The notes under the pieces are model-generated. The model was not told the origin of the DNA. It did not search any database and saw only the letters and a list, made by a program, of their open reading frames with translations. A stretch of DNA of 64,000 nucleotides from Siderastrea radians (taxonomy: Eukaryota; Cnidaria; Anthozoa; Scleractinia; Rhizangiidae), in contig OZ024895.1 of assembly GCA_964017195.1 (NCBI GenBank), positions 25,111,375-25,175,374 on the forward strand, given 5' to 3'. A program made the translations under genes and the position numbers. Shown piece by piece: positions 1 through 10,421 of the stretch. Every line of letters starts with the position of its first letter. Position 1 is the stretch's first letter.

Positions 1-170
1 TCTTGGATCCCTTCACGTGCAGTGGACCCACATAATCTAGACCAGTAAACATAAACGCTGGTGCTGTGGACACTGTGAATTCAGGCAAAGGGAGTGGTGG
101 TGGCGCTTCGTACGGCTTTCCCTCGTATTTCCGGCACAGGAAAAGGAGGCAGGAGAAAAATCGAGATGTA
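1..170 (-). pseudogene. BEL/Pao integrase fragment, cut by window edge
   Basis: Minus-strand translation from about 136 down reads through CRKYEGKPYEAPPPLPLPEF and on to FTGLDYVGPLHVKGS. This is the junction between the zinc-binding domain of a BEL integrase and its catalytic core; the Asp in GLDYVGPL is where the first catalytic acidic residue of the DDE core is expected. The remainder lies outside the window. Family placement rests on the adjacent BEL gag and protease. Confidence 0.7.
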
Positions 171-400
171 TCAGGAAAAAAAACAAAAACAAAATGAAAC
201 AAGTCCAAATTTTGGCTTATGCGTATGCGCTAAAGTGAAATATTGCTCAATTCAGCACAGAAACTAATGGAAAATTTACATGAAATGTAAACTATTGCTT
301 TTCTAGCAAAATGTAGTGCAATTTAGCAACACAGCACCCAAGAAAAACGTTTAACGGTAAAAATTGCGGGTTTTTCGGGAAAAAATATGCATGAAAGGGT
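171..400. other. Non-coding filler replacing the RT region
   Basis: AT-rich sequence with no frame matching pol lies between the integrase fragment and the pol N-terminal part. It occupies the place where about 1.5-2 kb of reverse transcriptase and RNase H would be expected, so it marks an internal deletion with filler or a replaced segment. No repeat family recognised. Confidence 0.5.
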
Positions 401-1199
401 TAATCTGCTCTTTGATGACAGCATCATATTCAAGCAGCACGTTTGGTTCTTCTTTAAGGCGATTCAACAGATTCTTTAAACGCTTGAGGCTTGTCTCATA
501 GTTGTCAGGCAGGATTGGATGAGAGTCCTCTTCCAGGGCAGATGTACCTCATATCTCCCGTATCGAAAGGCAATGGTATTGATGAACTGGCTGTAGACTG
601 ACTGTTCAGAGCTTGATATTCCTAATGACTCTAAGTCTCACAATCGTTTGAGCTCTCCAATCAGGTCATTGTTCTCGGGTTGAGTTGGTTCAAAAGCGCA
701 TCTAAGGACGTGTGTGCCAGACACCAGGTTCACGGGCAGCTCACTGTCACAGGTCGGGCCTTCGCCTGGTCCGGATAGCACCCAGCGTAGTCGTGTGTGA
801 TAGGCATTGGGCCACTGTCCCCTCGTCTCACCTCTCCTGTTACCAACTGCCAGTACTGGTCAGATCCAATTAAGATGTCTACATCAGCAGGTGCAGTTCC
901 GGTCAAATAATCGGCTAGCTGTAAGTCACTGAGATGGTCATACATATTCTTTGCCAAGGCTAGTGTATGACGGGTGAGAGGTTCACAAATCAGAGGTACT
1001 GAACAGGCTGACAGCTGCATATCCTTCCCGTCCAGAAGTTTAATACTAAAACAAACAACATCACACGATTGTGGCTTCTCTTCCTTTGACCCAAAGCTCT
1101 TGATTAGCATTGTTTCATGGTGGTTAACTTCCAGCTTTAGCTCTTTCTTCAGTCGATCTGTGATGTATGACCTCTGACTGCGACTGTCAAGTATGATTC
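401..1199 (-). pseudogene. BEL/Pao aspartic protease (DUF1758-like) and start of pol
   Basis: The open part 1110-730 encodes a retropepsin-like DUF1758 domain: an N-terminal strand with MLIKSFGSKEEKP and a C-terminal VDILIGSDQYWQLVTGEV, the typical ILIGSDQYW strand after the active site. The catalytic region itself falls just upstream (1199-1110) in another frame. Beyond 730 the frame changes and a weak continuation into the pol linker can be followed to about 400. The role would be processing of the Gag-Pol precursor. Several frameshifts make it non-functional. Confidence 0.7.
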
Positions 1200-1697
1200 T
1201 TATGTTTCTACTTCGCTCTGCTGACCCGGTCTTGCTAACAATGGCTTGGGCTGTCTGTAAGAGAATAGGAGTCTTTGAGCTAATGAACGTGACTGTAGGT
1301 GTAGCATCAGGCGAGGATTTCTCTTCTTGGCTGGTGTCTTCCTTTGACTGAGGTTTATCACTGGGCAGGGGCGAGGGCGCGTAGCTGGTAAGATGCTGAT
1401 ATGATGCCAGCCGTCACATTTAAAGCATTTGTTTCGTGAGGGACGATCTCGACTCAGGTGACCTTTCTTTAAACATACGTAGCATCTTCCTTCCTTTCTT
1501 AGGATCTCTTTTCTAGCCCGTACATCCGTCACTGTCTTGCACATGTTAGAGGCATGAGGGTGTTTACAATAGGTACAAGTCGGAGAGGTGCGTGAGGTGG
1601 AGTTAAGAACTGAGGCTGTGGGAGGATTTTTCCAATACCGATCATTTCTTCCCGATGGTGAACTTGTGGTTGGACTGTAATTCTTTGTGATTCTCAT
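1200..1697 (-). pseudogene. BEL/Pao gag C-terminal zinc knuckles
   Basis: Two or three Cys/His clusters are visible: CTYCKHPHASNMCK, then CYVCLKKGHLSRDR and KCFKCDGWHH. Such CCHC-type knuckles bind the element RNA during packaging. The expected final Cys of the second knuckle is not present after LSRD, a sign of decay. It sits directly upstream of the protease as in intact BEL elements. Confidence 0.7.
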
Positions 1698-1820
1698 AGC
1701 TCTTTCATGCGCCTCAATTTTTCATGCAACACCTTCAATAGCAAGTCCAGCTCCCAGTCTCCCCCCCCCCCTTAATCTCCCTGCTAACAATCAGACGTAG
1801 GTCTTGTGGTATCTTATTCA

Positions 1821-2732
1821 TCAAGACTGATGCAAGTAGGCTACCATACGACTCAGACGACACGCCAAGTGCCTTAAGACCCTGATATGCACCTCCATTA
1901 AATCATAAATTCTTCTTAGACCCCTTAAATCTTGGTTGGAAGTGACAGGTGCCATGTTAAGAAGACCCTCCATATGTTTGATGATAATCATTTGCTTATT
2001 GCCAAATCTAGCCTTTAAAATAGCAATGGCTTCCTCGTAATTTGCGGTTGAAATAGATAATCCTGTAGTGGCTTCACTGGCTGTTTTCTCCAAAAGAAAG
2101 TTCAGATAATTGAACTTGTGAACAGAAGCCTCATAAGCGTCCAAGAAAGTACACCACTTTGTGACATCCCAATCAAACCTTTTCAATTCTAGCTTAGGAA
2201 GTTTGACTCGAGGGCTTGAGGCGTGTCCTTGAACAGAAGGTGAAACATGGGGTAAAACAACCTGAGCGCTTACCGTTTCGGTTTGCCCGTTTTCAGAGGT
2301 TGACTCGTCTGAGGTAGATGGGATAGATAGGTTCCATGTTAGCTGTCGAAATTGCGGGAAACACAGCATCCAATCGAACGATAACAAATTTCACTTTATT
2401 TTGAAAAAGGTCGGCTGTTTCAATGTCCTCCACGATGTCTTCTGTCGATAATTCAAGGATTTCCTGTTCAAGGTTTGCAAGATTTTAACTTTCTCATGTA
2501 GAGTCGTTCTCTGGTGAAGGATTGCTGTTCGCTGCTCAGACACACTAGACGGGTTTTTCTGGATCAATTGTAGAATTTCATCTACTGTTTCCATCAAATA
2601 CTCGGTGGATCTCCTGTGTGCGGTTCGAATCTGTCGTTTTCTTGTAATTTCTGTTGCAGATACTGTTTGACTTTCGCTTCCTTCAGGTTCAGAAGGCACA
2701 GAAGTAGCAGTAGACTTACCTTTCTTTCCCAT
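1821..2732 (-). pseudogene. BEL/Pao gag capsid region
   Basis: Two adjoining minus-strand frames make up the N-terminal Gag. The first (2732-2391) starts with MGKKGKSTATSVPSEPEG, a basic Ser-rich leader followed by a coiled helix. The second (2387-1821) holds the DUF1759-type core: KLPKLELKRFDWDVTKWCTF, then FLLEKTASEATTGL and ILKARFGNKQMIIIKHMEGL. These are the conserved blocks of cnidarian BEL Gag. I take the Met at 2732 as the start because the reading before it is leader sequence. A frameshift near 2389 and another near 1830 break it. Confidence 0.75.
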
Positions 2733-2846
2733 GTTTACAAAGGCTCTGTCATTCGCTCGAAGATTCAATCAGAATATTTTCCAGAATTGTTCAGAATAAT
2801 TGTTTTTTCTCGTAGATTTGTCGATCCATCCAGGCTCGTAGGACCA

Positions 2847-3309
2847 TATTAGAAAGGGTTAGATTGGATTTTAGGTCTCTGTAGGGTTTTAGGCTCTAAT
2901 TCAGACTCAAAAGGAACTCGTTCAACACAGTTCGTACAGTAAAACTACATTCATCCCATAATACCAAACACGTGGAAAATAAAACTGTAGGCATGTAACG
3001 CGTGCGTACAAGCTTAAAATACCTAACAGGGTCTTTCCATGCTAGTCTTGAACAAAAACCTGAGTCACAAGTCTCTTAAATGGTGGTACAAAACAATAAA
3101 ATTTCCAGGAAGAGATAAATGCAAGTTAAGCAAATCAATAAGTGTGTATTCCAAGGTTGATAAAATACCTATCAAAGTGCCACCCGACCAAAGTCTACAA
3201 ACTGTTAGAGATTCACCTGTTAGCGTAAAAAAACTCCAAAACAAGACACTAAGAGGAAAATGTCATAGTCTTTAACATATAATAGAATCAAGTATATACA
3301 AATAAAACT
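2847..3309. other. Putative LTR region of the BEL element, no genes
   Basis: Directly upstream of the BEL leader. AT-rich, without supported coding sequence. It may be the 5' LTR but its partner is not in the window, so borders cannot be fixed. Confidence 0.3.
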
Positions 3310-4379
3310 TTAAAAGCTACTGATCTGTAAGATATTTTGTACCACGTAAGAAGGTGAAATTAAGTAGGAACCAGTTGAAAGAGGACAATGTTCCAACATA
3401 AAGGCGGTGACAAAACTGTTGATTGCCATATTGCCCAAAATGACAGAACATATAAATAGGTATTGTAGTTTGCCAAAAAGATATGAATAACAAAATGCCA
3501 TTTTTTCTAACCAATCACTTGGAAGGTTGTGTAAAAGTCTAGAGAATGACAAAGAACAAAGAATGACAAAGAACACAATAATTAAGCCAGGTAAAAATAC
3601 AACAGAGAGACTAAACATGAGGTACCGGGTTAGAGTTTCTGTTAGTGCCAAGAGTTGTGATTGGCTAACGTTTTCTTGTGATTGCATTTCTCCTTTCTTC
3701 ATTTTTTGTCAGTGTAGAAATTACACTTAGTAAATCTCTTTTAAAAATTTGAAATTCTGTTCAGAGCTTTCTTCCGATTTTTCTCTAAAACCAGCTCCTG
3801 TTTTTTGTGTTTTTGTTCAATTACAAATTGAATCTGGTTGAATAGCTTTGGAAGGAAACTCATTTTCAGTGTTTGCACTTTACATATGGTAATTAGAGAA
3901 GAAACAAGTTTTTCTGGGAGTGCATACATTGAAATTATGATCAGTGAAGTTTGTACTCTGAAAATAACTGCGAGGACTACCCTCATTGAACAGGCTTCGA
4001 TTAGTAAATGGTCAATTAAATCACAGTGACATTCATAAAGGAACACAACACAAAGAATTACCCGTATGAGAGTAAGAGTTGATGTTCATGTGTCTACTGA
4101 TGTTTCACCCAGTTGTACTTGCTCATTTGAGTTATGCGACAGCTCATGGTCTTGTTGCATTTGTGCATTAACAGTATCCTGTGGCAGCTCATCCTGTTGA
4201 CTTTGCCCATTAGAGCTACTATTAGTGTTGGTATTGCTTCTTCTAAAGTGATAATTTTGCCTTGTATAATTTCCTGTGTTTAAAATGTCAATAAAAGGTA
4301 TTGAAAATAAAGCCATCGTGACAACAATGATGGGAAATGGCAAAATCATTGCAAGAAAGTGCCAGAACAAACAGAACAA
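3310..4379 (-). pseudogene. Decayed minus-strand ORFs with membrane segments, unknown
   Basis: Three successive minus-strand open stretches (4379-4086, 4046-3741, 3702-3310) share a strand and are hydrophobic in blocks. The first starts with a strong membrane segment (FLAMILPFPIIVVTMALFS) followed by a Gln/Ser/Asn-rich tail. The second has two hydrophobic blocks and ends in a Lys-rich helix. The third has two or three likely membrane helices (LSVVFLPGLIIVFFVILCSL; LFICSVILGNMAINSFV). They may be pieces of one decayed multi-pass membrane gene downstream of the SGNH-like ORF, but hydrophobic open frames also arise by chance in AT-rich DNA. No family recognised. Confidence 0.25.
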
Positions 4380-4439
4380 AAAAGCTCAAGCATAATTGCA
4401 AGTATATCCAAAACAGATAAGGAATGGCTGGTTTATTCG

Positions 4440-5410
4440 TTGCTTGGGTAGTAATGGAGTTATAACTGGGTTGGGCAGAGCTAGGTTTTGAACTTGGTTA
4501 GGAAGGGCTGGGTTCCACATTATGTGGGGTAGGGTCGAGTTTTGGACTAGGTTGGCAAGGGTTTCGTTTTGGATAATGCTTCTGTGTGCTTTGCCTTGAA
4601 GAAGTTTGCCTGGGTTTTGGTTCATGTTTAAGAGTCTTCTTTTTGCAGTGTGTAGGAGGGGTCTAGATTTTGAATTCGGTCGTGGAGAACTGCTCTTTGG
4701 AGTGTGTTGGGTAGTACTGGGTTTTGGGGTGTGCTTTGGGGAGCTGTTTGTTTGAAGGGCTGGGCTTTGGAACGGGTTGTAGAGGGCTGGGCTTTGGAGT
4801 GAAGTGTTGGGGCCTAGACATTAGGTTGAGTTGTTGGTGGCTGGGCTTTACGGTTTGTTTTGGGGGATTAGACTTGAGTAAATTGCGGAGGTGTGGGCTT
4901 TGCAGTGTGTTGGGGGAGTGCTGGCGTTAAAAGGAGTTTCTGGAGGGGTAGGCTTTGGACTGTTGTTGGGAGGGCCGGGATTTGAAGAGTGTTGGGGAGT
5001 GCTGGGCTTTGGGGTGTCTTGTGGAGGGCTGGGATTTGGAATGGGGTGGGGTGGGGTGGGTTTTGGGGTCTGTTGTGGAATGGACTGAGGAAGGCTAGAT
5101 TTTGAGCTTGTTTGGATTAAATTGGTTTTGGGAGTAGGTTGGGTAGGGCGGGGTTTTGAATGGATCATGGGGCTCTTTGCCTGTAGAGGAGTTGGTTTAG
5201 GGATGGCTAATGGCAGGGGAGGCCAGTCAGCAGAAGATGCATTGTTAGAAGGGTTGGGCTTTGGGGTGTGTTGTGTAGGGCTGGGATTTGGAATGGGTGG
5301 GGATGGGTTGGGCTTTGGGGTGTGCTGTGGAATGGGTTGGGGAATGCTAGATTTTGAACTTGTTTGGATACAATTGGATTTTGAAGTAGGTGGGGTAGGG
5401 TAGAATTTTG
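4440..5410. repeat. G/T-rich minisatellite, proline-rich when read on minus strand
   Basis: Degenerate tandem repeats of roughly 25-30 bp built around GGGCTGGGCTTTGGGGTGTG. On the minus strand the array is open from 5420 to 4848 and encodes Pro/Asn/Ser/Thr/Lys-rich repeats such as IPNPSPTQHTPKPNPS. It follows the SGNH-like frame on the same strand, so it may have been a mucin-like tail; otherwise it is a satellite with an incidental open frame. Confidence 0.7.
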
Positions 5411-5416
5411 AACGGA

Positions 5417-6083
5417 TCATGGGCCTGCTTGCCTGAAGAGGAGTGGGTTTAGGGCTTGGTGGGGGCAGGAGAGGCCAGTCGTTAGCAGTTGCAGAAAAGT
5501 TGCCGGCGGCAGAAGGAAGGAAGGGGGCTCTAGACGAGGTTGAGGATTGCAGTAGTGGATCCGTCTGACCAAAATGTCATTTCCCTTGTTGGTCAGATGG
5601 ATTTTCTCGTCCCTGTACATATTCTTGTTGCACAGGGAAGGTGGTAGATCGTCAAAAAGGACTCTTTCAGAAAGCATTCTTAAACCTGAAAAAAGTACGA
5701 GAATTAATGACTTGTACAAAAGAATAACAGTGATCAAAGCGTGGTAAAATTGAAAAAACCTGAATAAAAGGGGTTGGACATTTTTTAGCAATAACAGATA
5801 AAATTTCAATGATAGTTGCCGATATCACAGCAAGGGATGTGGAAGCCAGCTTGTTTGTGCCACAGAGAAGAGAAATTCGAGGAACAGATTGTGGGAAATT
5901 CATTTGTTGCACTTTGTAAAGAATTGCTTCCACGGTGTCTCCAGCAATACCGGCATTAACCACTGTCGAAGCAGGGAAATATTTGGGCTAACTGGAGGGT
6001 ACCCTCTCCATGTTTTTAGCGATTGAGTCGCCAATGAGTATTATTTGTTTTCCTCCCTCCATCTTGCTGTCAATGACTTCCAT
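5417..6083 (-). pseudogene. SGNH-type hydrolase, broken
   Basis: The SGNH (GDSL-like) signatures appear in order on the minus strand. Block I is QIILIGDSIAKN with the nucleophile Ser at about 6025. Block III is LLCGTNKLA. The C-terminal Asp/His block is YRDEKIHLTNKGN near 5600. The family comprises esterases and acyl hydrolases; related domains also occur in ORFs of metazoan transposons. The Met at 6083 begins the frame. A TAG at 5988-5990 interrupts it after 31 codons with the same frame continuing, and the frame changes again between 5809 and 5667 before the last block. The proline-rich minisatellite follows immediately. I cannot tell a host gene from a transposon ORF. Confidence 0.6.
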
Positions 6084-6099
6084 TTCTGTTCCTTTACAC

Positions 6100-7127
6100 C
6101 CTCTGTATTTCGGAAGCAGTGGCTGTTCTTTGTAGCTACATATATAAGGGACAGGTCATTAAATACAAAGAACTGGTAGCTGGAGGAGAAAGTGGGATTA
6201 CTGAAAAAGGGAATTGTGGGGAAGATTCCAGTAGGCTACCTTCCTGCCTTCCAGTTAGGCATCCTTACAGGATTAAGGCCTTTCTGCTTTATGACATCAA
6301 CTGACAGCAAAAATACATTTGGTATTAAAAGTAATGGACCATAGTAAACAAATACAACTAAACAAATGTCATTATAAAAATGTAAGTTTGTGGTACCAGA
6401 AAATACAGAGAATGAGAATTCTGTTCCACAGTTGTGTCTGACGTTATTGTCATTTAATATTTATAACATACTGTACAAAGGTTAAGACAGAAGGCTCTGT
6501 GTATTTATGCATAGAGCACTCCTAGAATAATTGAAAGATCTATAAGTGTACAGGTTATACATTGTTTACAACTTATTATAAATATTGTAAACTGTACACT
6601 ACAACTACATTAATGAATAAAGACGATGATTGTTCTTCTTGAAGAATAGTTGTTCCTTTTCAAAGAAACCAGTCATTTTCATTTCCTTCCACTGTCATAC
6701 TCACTATTCATTCCTCTTTATATTTAACTGCCATGGGCCTTAAATGCTGGTTCATGGGAAAAATCATTGATTGATAGCCAACCAATGATTTCCCAACTAA
6801 CCTTAAATGATTTTAAAATGGTCGATTATGTGACAGTAAAAAGTCTTCACTACAGAAGGATGGGTTCTTCAATGCTTGAGTCCTTGAAAAAGTACGCCTG
6901 ATTTTCCTTAAAATGCGGGAGGGGGGTGAGGTCTCAAGATTTGAGTAAAGTTCAACAGGAGCCGTAAAAACTAATCTAAGTTAAAAGGGTTTGTCTGGAA
7001 TTTTTTTTTCACCAAAAAAATTGGACTTTCTCCTCCCTACCCACCTTCCATATCCGTAGTCAATGACCCGTCCCTAAAGAACTTGTATTTAGCGTTGGAT
7101 TTCCAGAATAACAAAACAGAATCAACC
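6100..7127. other. No recognisable gene
   Basis: About 1 kb of AT-rich sequence without coding signal or repeat structure that I can see. Confidence 0.4.
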
Positions 7128-7163
7128 TAACACGGTGGCCCACAACTGTCACATGAAAACAAA

Positions 7164-7352
7164 TGCTCACATCAAATTCAAATCACTCGCATCAAATTCA
7201 AAATCACTCACAGCAAATTCAAAATCACTCACAGCAAATTCAAATCGCTCACAGCAAATCACAAATCGTTCACATCAAATTCATATCGTTCACATCAAAT
7301 ACAAATTGCTCACAGCCAATACAAATTGCTCACAGCGAATACAAATACGGAC
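7164..7352. repeat. About 22-bp minisatellite, left foldback arm
   Basis: Eight to nine degenerate units of the type TCACAGCAAATTCAAATCGC. The same array appears inverted at 9219-9422 in the other arm. Confidence 0.85.
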
Positions 7353-7904
7353 AGTGTAAAAGGAAAACTGCGTACTGTGGACTGCGGACCAGGGGCAAAA
7401 TGCAGACTGCAGACTAAGGGTAAAATGCAGGCTAGGGTTTAAATGCAGAATGGAGACCGCAGACTAGGGGAAAAATGCAGAATGAAGACTGCAGACTGCA
7501 GACAAGGGGGGAAATGAGAGGAAAGACAGCCGGGAAAATGTGTGCACTCGTAGAAGGTCTTAGCAATCTATTAAAATCTATTTCATATGGTCACAATGGT
7601 TGCAATATTTTTTTTCCTATTGCAATAGGAAATTTTGTTTACTGATTGGGAAGTAAGTTCAGTTTTTCCACCAAGGATTGTCTGGGAATACGTTGTTCAT
7701 GAAAGAGTTTTGCTTCAACTTTAAGCCGTAGATTGATCCACTAAGCAAAACAACAACCTGTGTGTAGTAAGCGAATAAACTCGGACGGAAATAAATGTAG
7801 AGCTAAATCAGAACCTGCAGTGTTCCAAAAGATCGCTTTTCTACGTATGAACTTTATTTGCGAACTAGCTGAGGTAAAAGTCAAATTCCGCCTGATACAT
7901 ATAG

Positions 7905-7951
7905 TTCCTGGGCGGTCACCCATCCAAGTACTAATCCCGCCGAACAGAGCT
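7905..7951 (-). promoter_or_regulatory. 5S rRNA-derived internal promoter piece, left arm
   Basis: On the minus strand this reads ATTAGTACTTGGATGGGTGA followed by CCGCC, which matches the 3' half of 5S rRNA including the C-box of its RNA polymerase III promoter. Only about 47 bp are present, so it is not a 5S gene. Such pieces occur in 5S-derived SINEs (SINE3 type) and some other non-autonomous elements. Confidence 0.7.
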
Positions 7952-8166
7952 TATCCTCGCTACTAGTTGGAAGAACGATTTCATTATGGTAGATGTTTCA
8001 CTCCGTTATCTTCAACACAATTTTTTTTGTACAATACGTATTTTAAAAAATCAGGAAAAAGACGAGAATGGAAAGCAAAAGGTAAACATTTTAACTAATT
8101 GAATTCTTAGATACCAGTCCATGATCAAGGTACCATAAGGTTCTTCTGTCCTTACGACGAGCGAAG

Positions 8167-8196
8167 TTGTACTTGGATGGGTGATCGACCGGGAAT
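8167..8196 (+). promoter_or_regulatory. 5S rRNA-derived piece, right arm
   Basis: TACTTGGATGGGTGATCGAC is a slightly decayed, inverted counterpart of the left-arm piece. Being at the mirrored place in the foldback, it shows the 5S-like segment belongs to the repeat unit. Confidence 0.6.
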
Positions 8197-8701
8197 CAAA
8201 TGTAGCCAGCGACCTCAGCTAGTTCTCAAATAAAGTTCATTGGTAAAAGGGATCGTTTGGAACACTACAGGTTCCGGTTAATGAAATAATTAGCTCTACC
8301 GTCCGAGCTTATTCGCTTATTACACACAGGTTGTTTGCGTAGTCCGATCAAATTCTAAACAATCTACGGCTTGAAGTTGAAGCAAAACTCTTCCATGAAC
8401 AACGTATTCCCAGACAATCCCTTGGTGGAAAAACTGAATTTACTCCTCCATTAGTAAAAAAATTTTCCTATTACAACACGAAAAAAAATCGCAACTATTG
8501 TGACCGTATTAAGTAGATTTTAATAGATTGCAAGGACCTTCTACGAGTGCACACATTTCTCCGACTGTCTTTTCTCTCATTTCCCCCTTGTCTGCAGTCT
8601 GCAGTATTCATTCTGCATTTTACCCCTAGTCCGCGGTCTCCACTCTGCAATTAACCCCTAGCTGCATTTTACCCTTAGTCTGCAGTCTGCATGTTACCCC
8701 C

Positions 8702-9156
8702 GGGGGGGGGGGGGGGCAGTCAACAAATTTTTGTACAGGGAGGCTCCGCCCCGAGGTCCAACCCCTTACCCTTTTATAGACCATTTTTGACAGAAAAGGT
8801 ATCCCTTTCGTATACCTTCCATTGAAAAATGGTACCCCTTTCACATGCCTACTTAAGAGCACTGCATCCCTTTTCTAAACCCTTGGAAGGAAGTCTTCTT
8901 GTCGTTTTCATGTAGCGTTTAATAAATTAAAATGGTACAGACATAAGGTGCGTATAGTCGAAATATTTTAATTAAAGGCCTTTTTAAATACCTAAATGAC
9001 AGATTTCCCTACCCTTTCATATAATTCAGCTCGTGAAATCCCTACCCTTTTATATACCTGAAGCCTGAAAGCCTGAAGCCTGAAGCCTGAAGCCTGAAGC
9101 TCTTTCGGGCGGAGCCCCCCCGTATAGCCCATTATGAGGACTACCCCCCACCCCCT
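8702..9156. mobile_element. MITE nested in the right foldback arm
   Basis: The segment has inverted ends. The left end is a run of G followed by CAGTC and later GGCTCCGCCCCGA; the right end read backwards is GGGGGGTAGTCC and later GGCTCCGCCCGAA. Inside are repeated CCCTACCCTTTTATATACC-like blocks. It has no coding capacity and interrupts the correspondence between the two foldback arms, so it inserted later. Confidence 0.65.
9057..9100. repeat. 7-bp tandem repeat (CTGAAGC)n
   Basis: About six units of CTGAAGC near the right end of the nested MITE. Confidence 0.9.
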
Positions 9157-9218
9157 TTCCGGGATTTTACCCCTGGTCCGCAGTCCGCGGTCCCCAGTCT
9201 TGGTTTTACACTGACCGT

Positions 9219-9422
9219 ATTTGTATTTGCTTTAAGCGATTTGTATTTTGCTGTGAGCGATTTGTGTTTGAAGTGAACGATTTGAATTCGATGTGAACGG
9301 TTTGAAATTTGCTGTGGTGGATTTGTACTTTCCCGTGAGCGATTTGAATTTGCTGTGATTTGCTGTGAGTGATTTTGAATTTGCTGTGAGTGATTTGAAT
9401 TTGCTGTGAGCATTTTGTTTTG
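9219..9422. repeat. About 22-bp minisatellite, right foldback arm
   Basis: Units such as GCTGTGAGCGATTTGAATTT, the reverse complement of the left-arm array. Confidence 0.85.
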
Positions 9423-9450
9423 ATGTGACAGTTGTGGGCCACCGTAACCT

Positions 9451-10141
9451 TAAGACTTCGTGGGTTTTCAGTCCTTTACTCATCCCAGCAGAGGATAGGT
9501 ATTCTAATGCTAATTAGGGAACAAAATAAATATTAAAAAAGACACAGGAGAAGCAAAGTCTCGGTGGCCACGAGCAACACAATACCGTATTCTCCAGACT
9601 ATTTGTGCGGTCAAAAAGGTGAACGAAGGCATGCTTATAATTAAAACAGCTTGGTTTTCTTGAGCAGTTTCCTCAAGAAACGAAGAGTGTTGTTGGGTTC
9701 CCACTCGTGTAGAACGCTTCCTTTGTAAGTTTTTGATAAGCGAATTATTATTCTACAGGATAGGCTATTTGAATGAAGTTTTACTTACCTTGAATTCATC
9801 GTCACCAGCGATTTATAGAATCCTCTAACATTCGAGGGAAAGAAATGCCGACGTTTTTTCAGAGAAGGCAAGACTCAAAAAGACCACACGTTTAAATGTT
9901 CATAAAGTCCATCCGCTTGACTCATGAAACGAGAGAAAAGAGTACATGTTTGACTTCATCTTCACGAAAAATAAAAGAAAAATTTGTAGCCGATTAAAAA
10001 ATACGGGCATTTTAGTCACCGAGTGAGCGAAAGTGTTCCCGTCAAGTTTGATTTTTCCGCTCACGGGAGAAGTTGTACGCCTTCGGACCGGATGTGACGT
10101 CATTTATCGGTGGAAGATAGGTATTAAAGAAGTGTCAGGCG
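9451..10141. other. No recognisable gene
   Basis: No coding frame or repeat that I can support. An isolated TGACGTCA lies near 10093, just outside the 3' end of the gypsy remnant; a chance match is likely. Confidence 0.4.
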
Positions 10142-10421
10142 CTATTGGAGTGTTCTCCCTCGCCCCTGACCTGATAACAGATAGTTGATGAGGTTGCTGC
10201 ACCAATAATCTTTTCTCTGTGATACGGCGAAGGCCGCTCGGTGAGGGTTCAAATGTTTTAGGTCTGGAAGATCAAGAGTTGGCAAGGTGTGAGGATTCGA
10301 TTTGGTAATTGTGTCACTAGTAAGGTGTTCCTGTAGTTTCTCCGCTGCTGTGCTCGCGTTTGAGGCGCGTATCTTGGTTGAAATGTGTGAGGCTTGTGTG
10401 GGGTGTGTTAACAAAGAGGCA

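Larger units (their letters stand above)
1..2850 (-). mobile_element. BEL/Pao LTR retrotransposon remnant
   Basis: Read on the minus strand, this stretch has the BEL/Pao order: gag (2732-1821), zinc knuckles (1697-1200), aspartic protease and start of pol (1199-401), then the beginning of the integrase at the window edge (170-1). The reverse transcriptase and RNase H that should separate protease from integrase are missing; 171-400 is non-coding instead. A TGG trinucleotide at 2844-2846 starts a leader that could be the primer-binding site, which would put the 5' LTR from about 2847 rightward, but no LTR pair can be checked because the element runs off the window. Multiple frameshifts; a dead copy. 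Confidence 0.8.
7128..9450. repeat. 2.3 kb foldback (long inverted repeat) element
   Basis: The left arm (7128-about 7990) is matched in reverse complement by the right arm (about 8130-9450). Matching landmarks run outward in the same order: CTCAGCTAGTTC-like sequence, GTTCATGAA/TTCATGAAC near CAACGTATTCCCAGACAATC, a TGCAGACTGCAGAC block, a tandem array of about 22 bp, and the outer ends GGCCCACAACTGTCACAT and ATGTGACAGTTGTGGGCC. Arms differ by many substitutions and a 450-bp MITE in the right arm. No transposase is present, so this is a non-autonomous hairpin element. Confidence 0.8.

Noticed and set aside
4724..5403. Plus-strand Gly/Cys/Leu-rich ORFs
   Set aside because: Translations of the G-rich minisatellite in three frames.
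7164..7352. CRISPR-like array
   Set aside because: Units are contiguous degenerate tandem repeats without unique spacers, in a eukaryotic context.
7905..8196. 5S rRNA gene
   Set aside because: Only about 47 and 30 bp resemble 5S RNA; the 5' half is absent and the pieces lie in a foldback.
10080..10100. CRE site TGACGTCA as promoter of a gene
   Set aside because: No gene follows on either strand; a single 8-bp match is not evidence.
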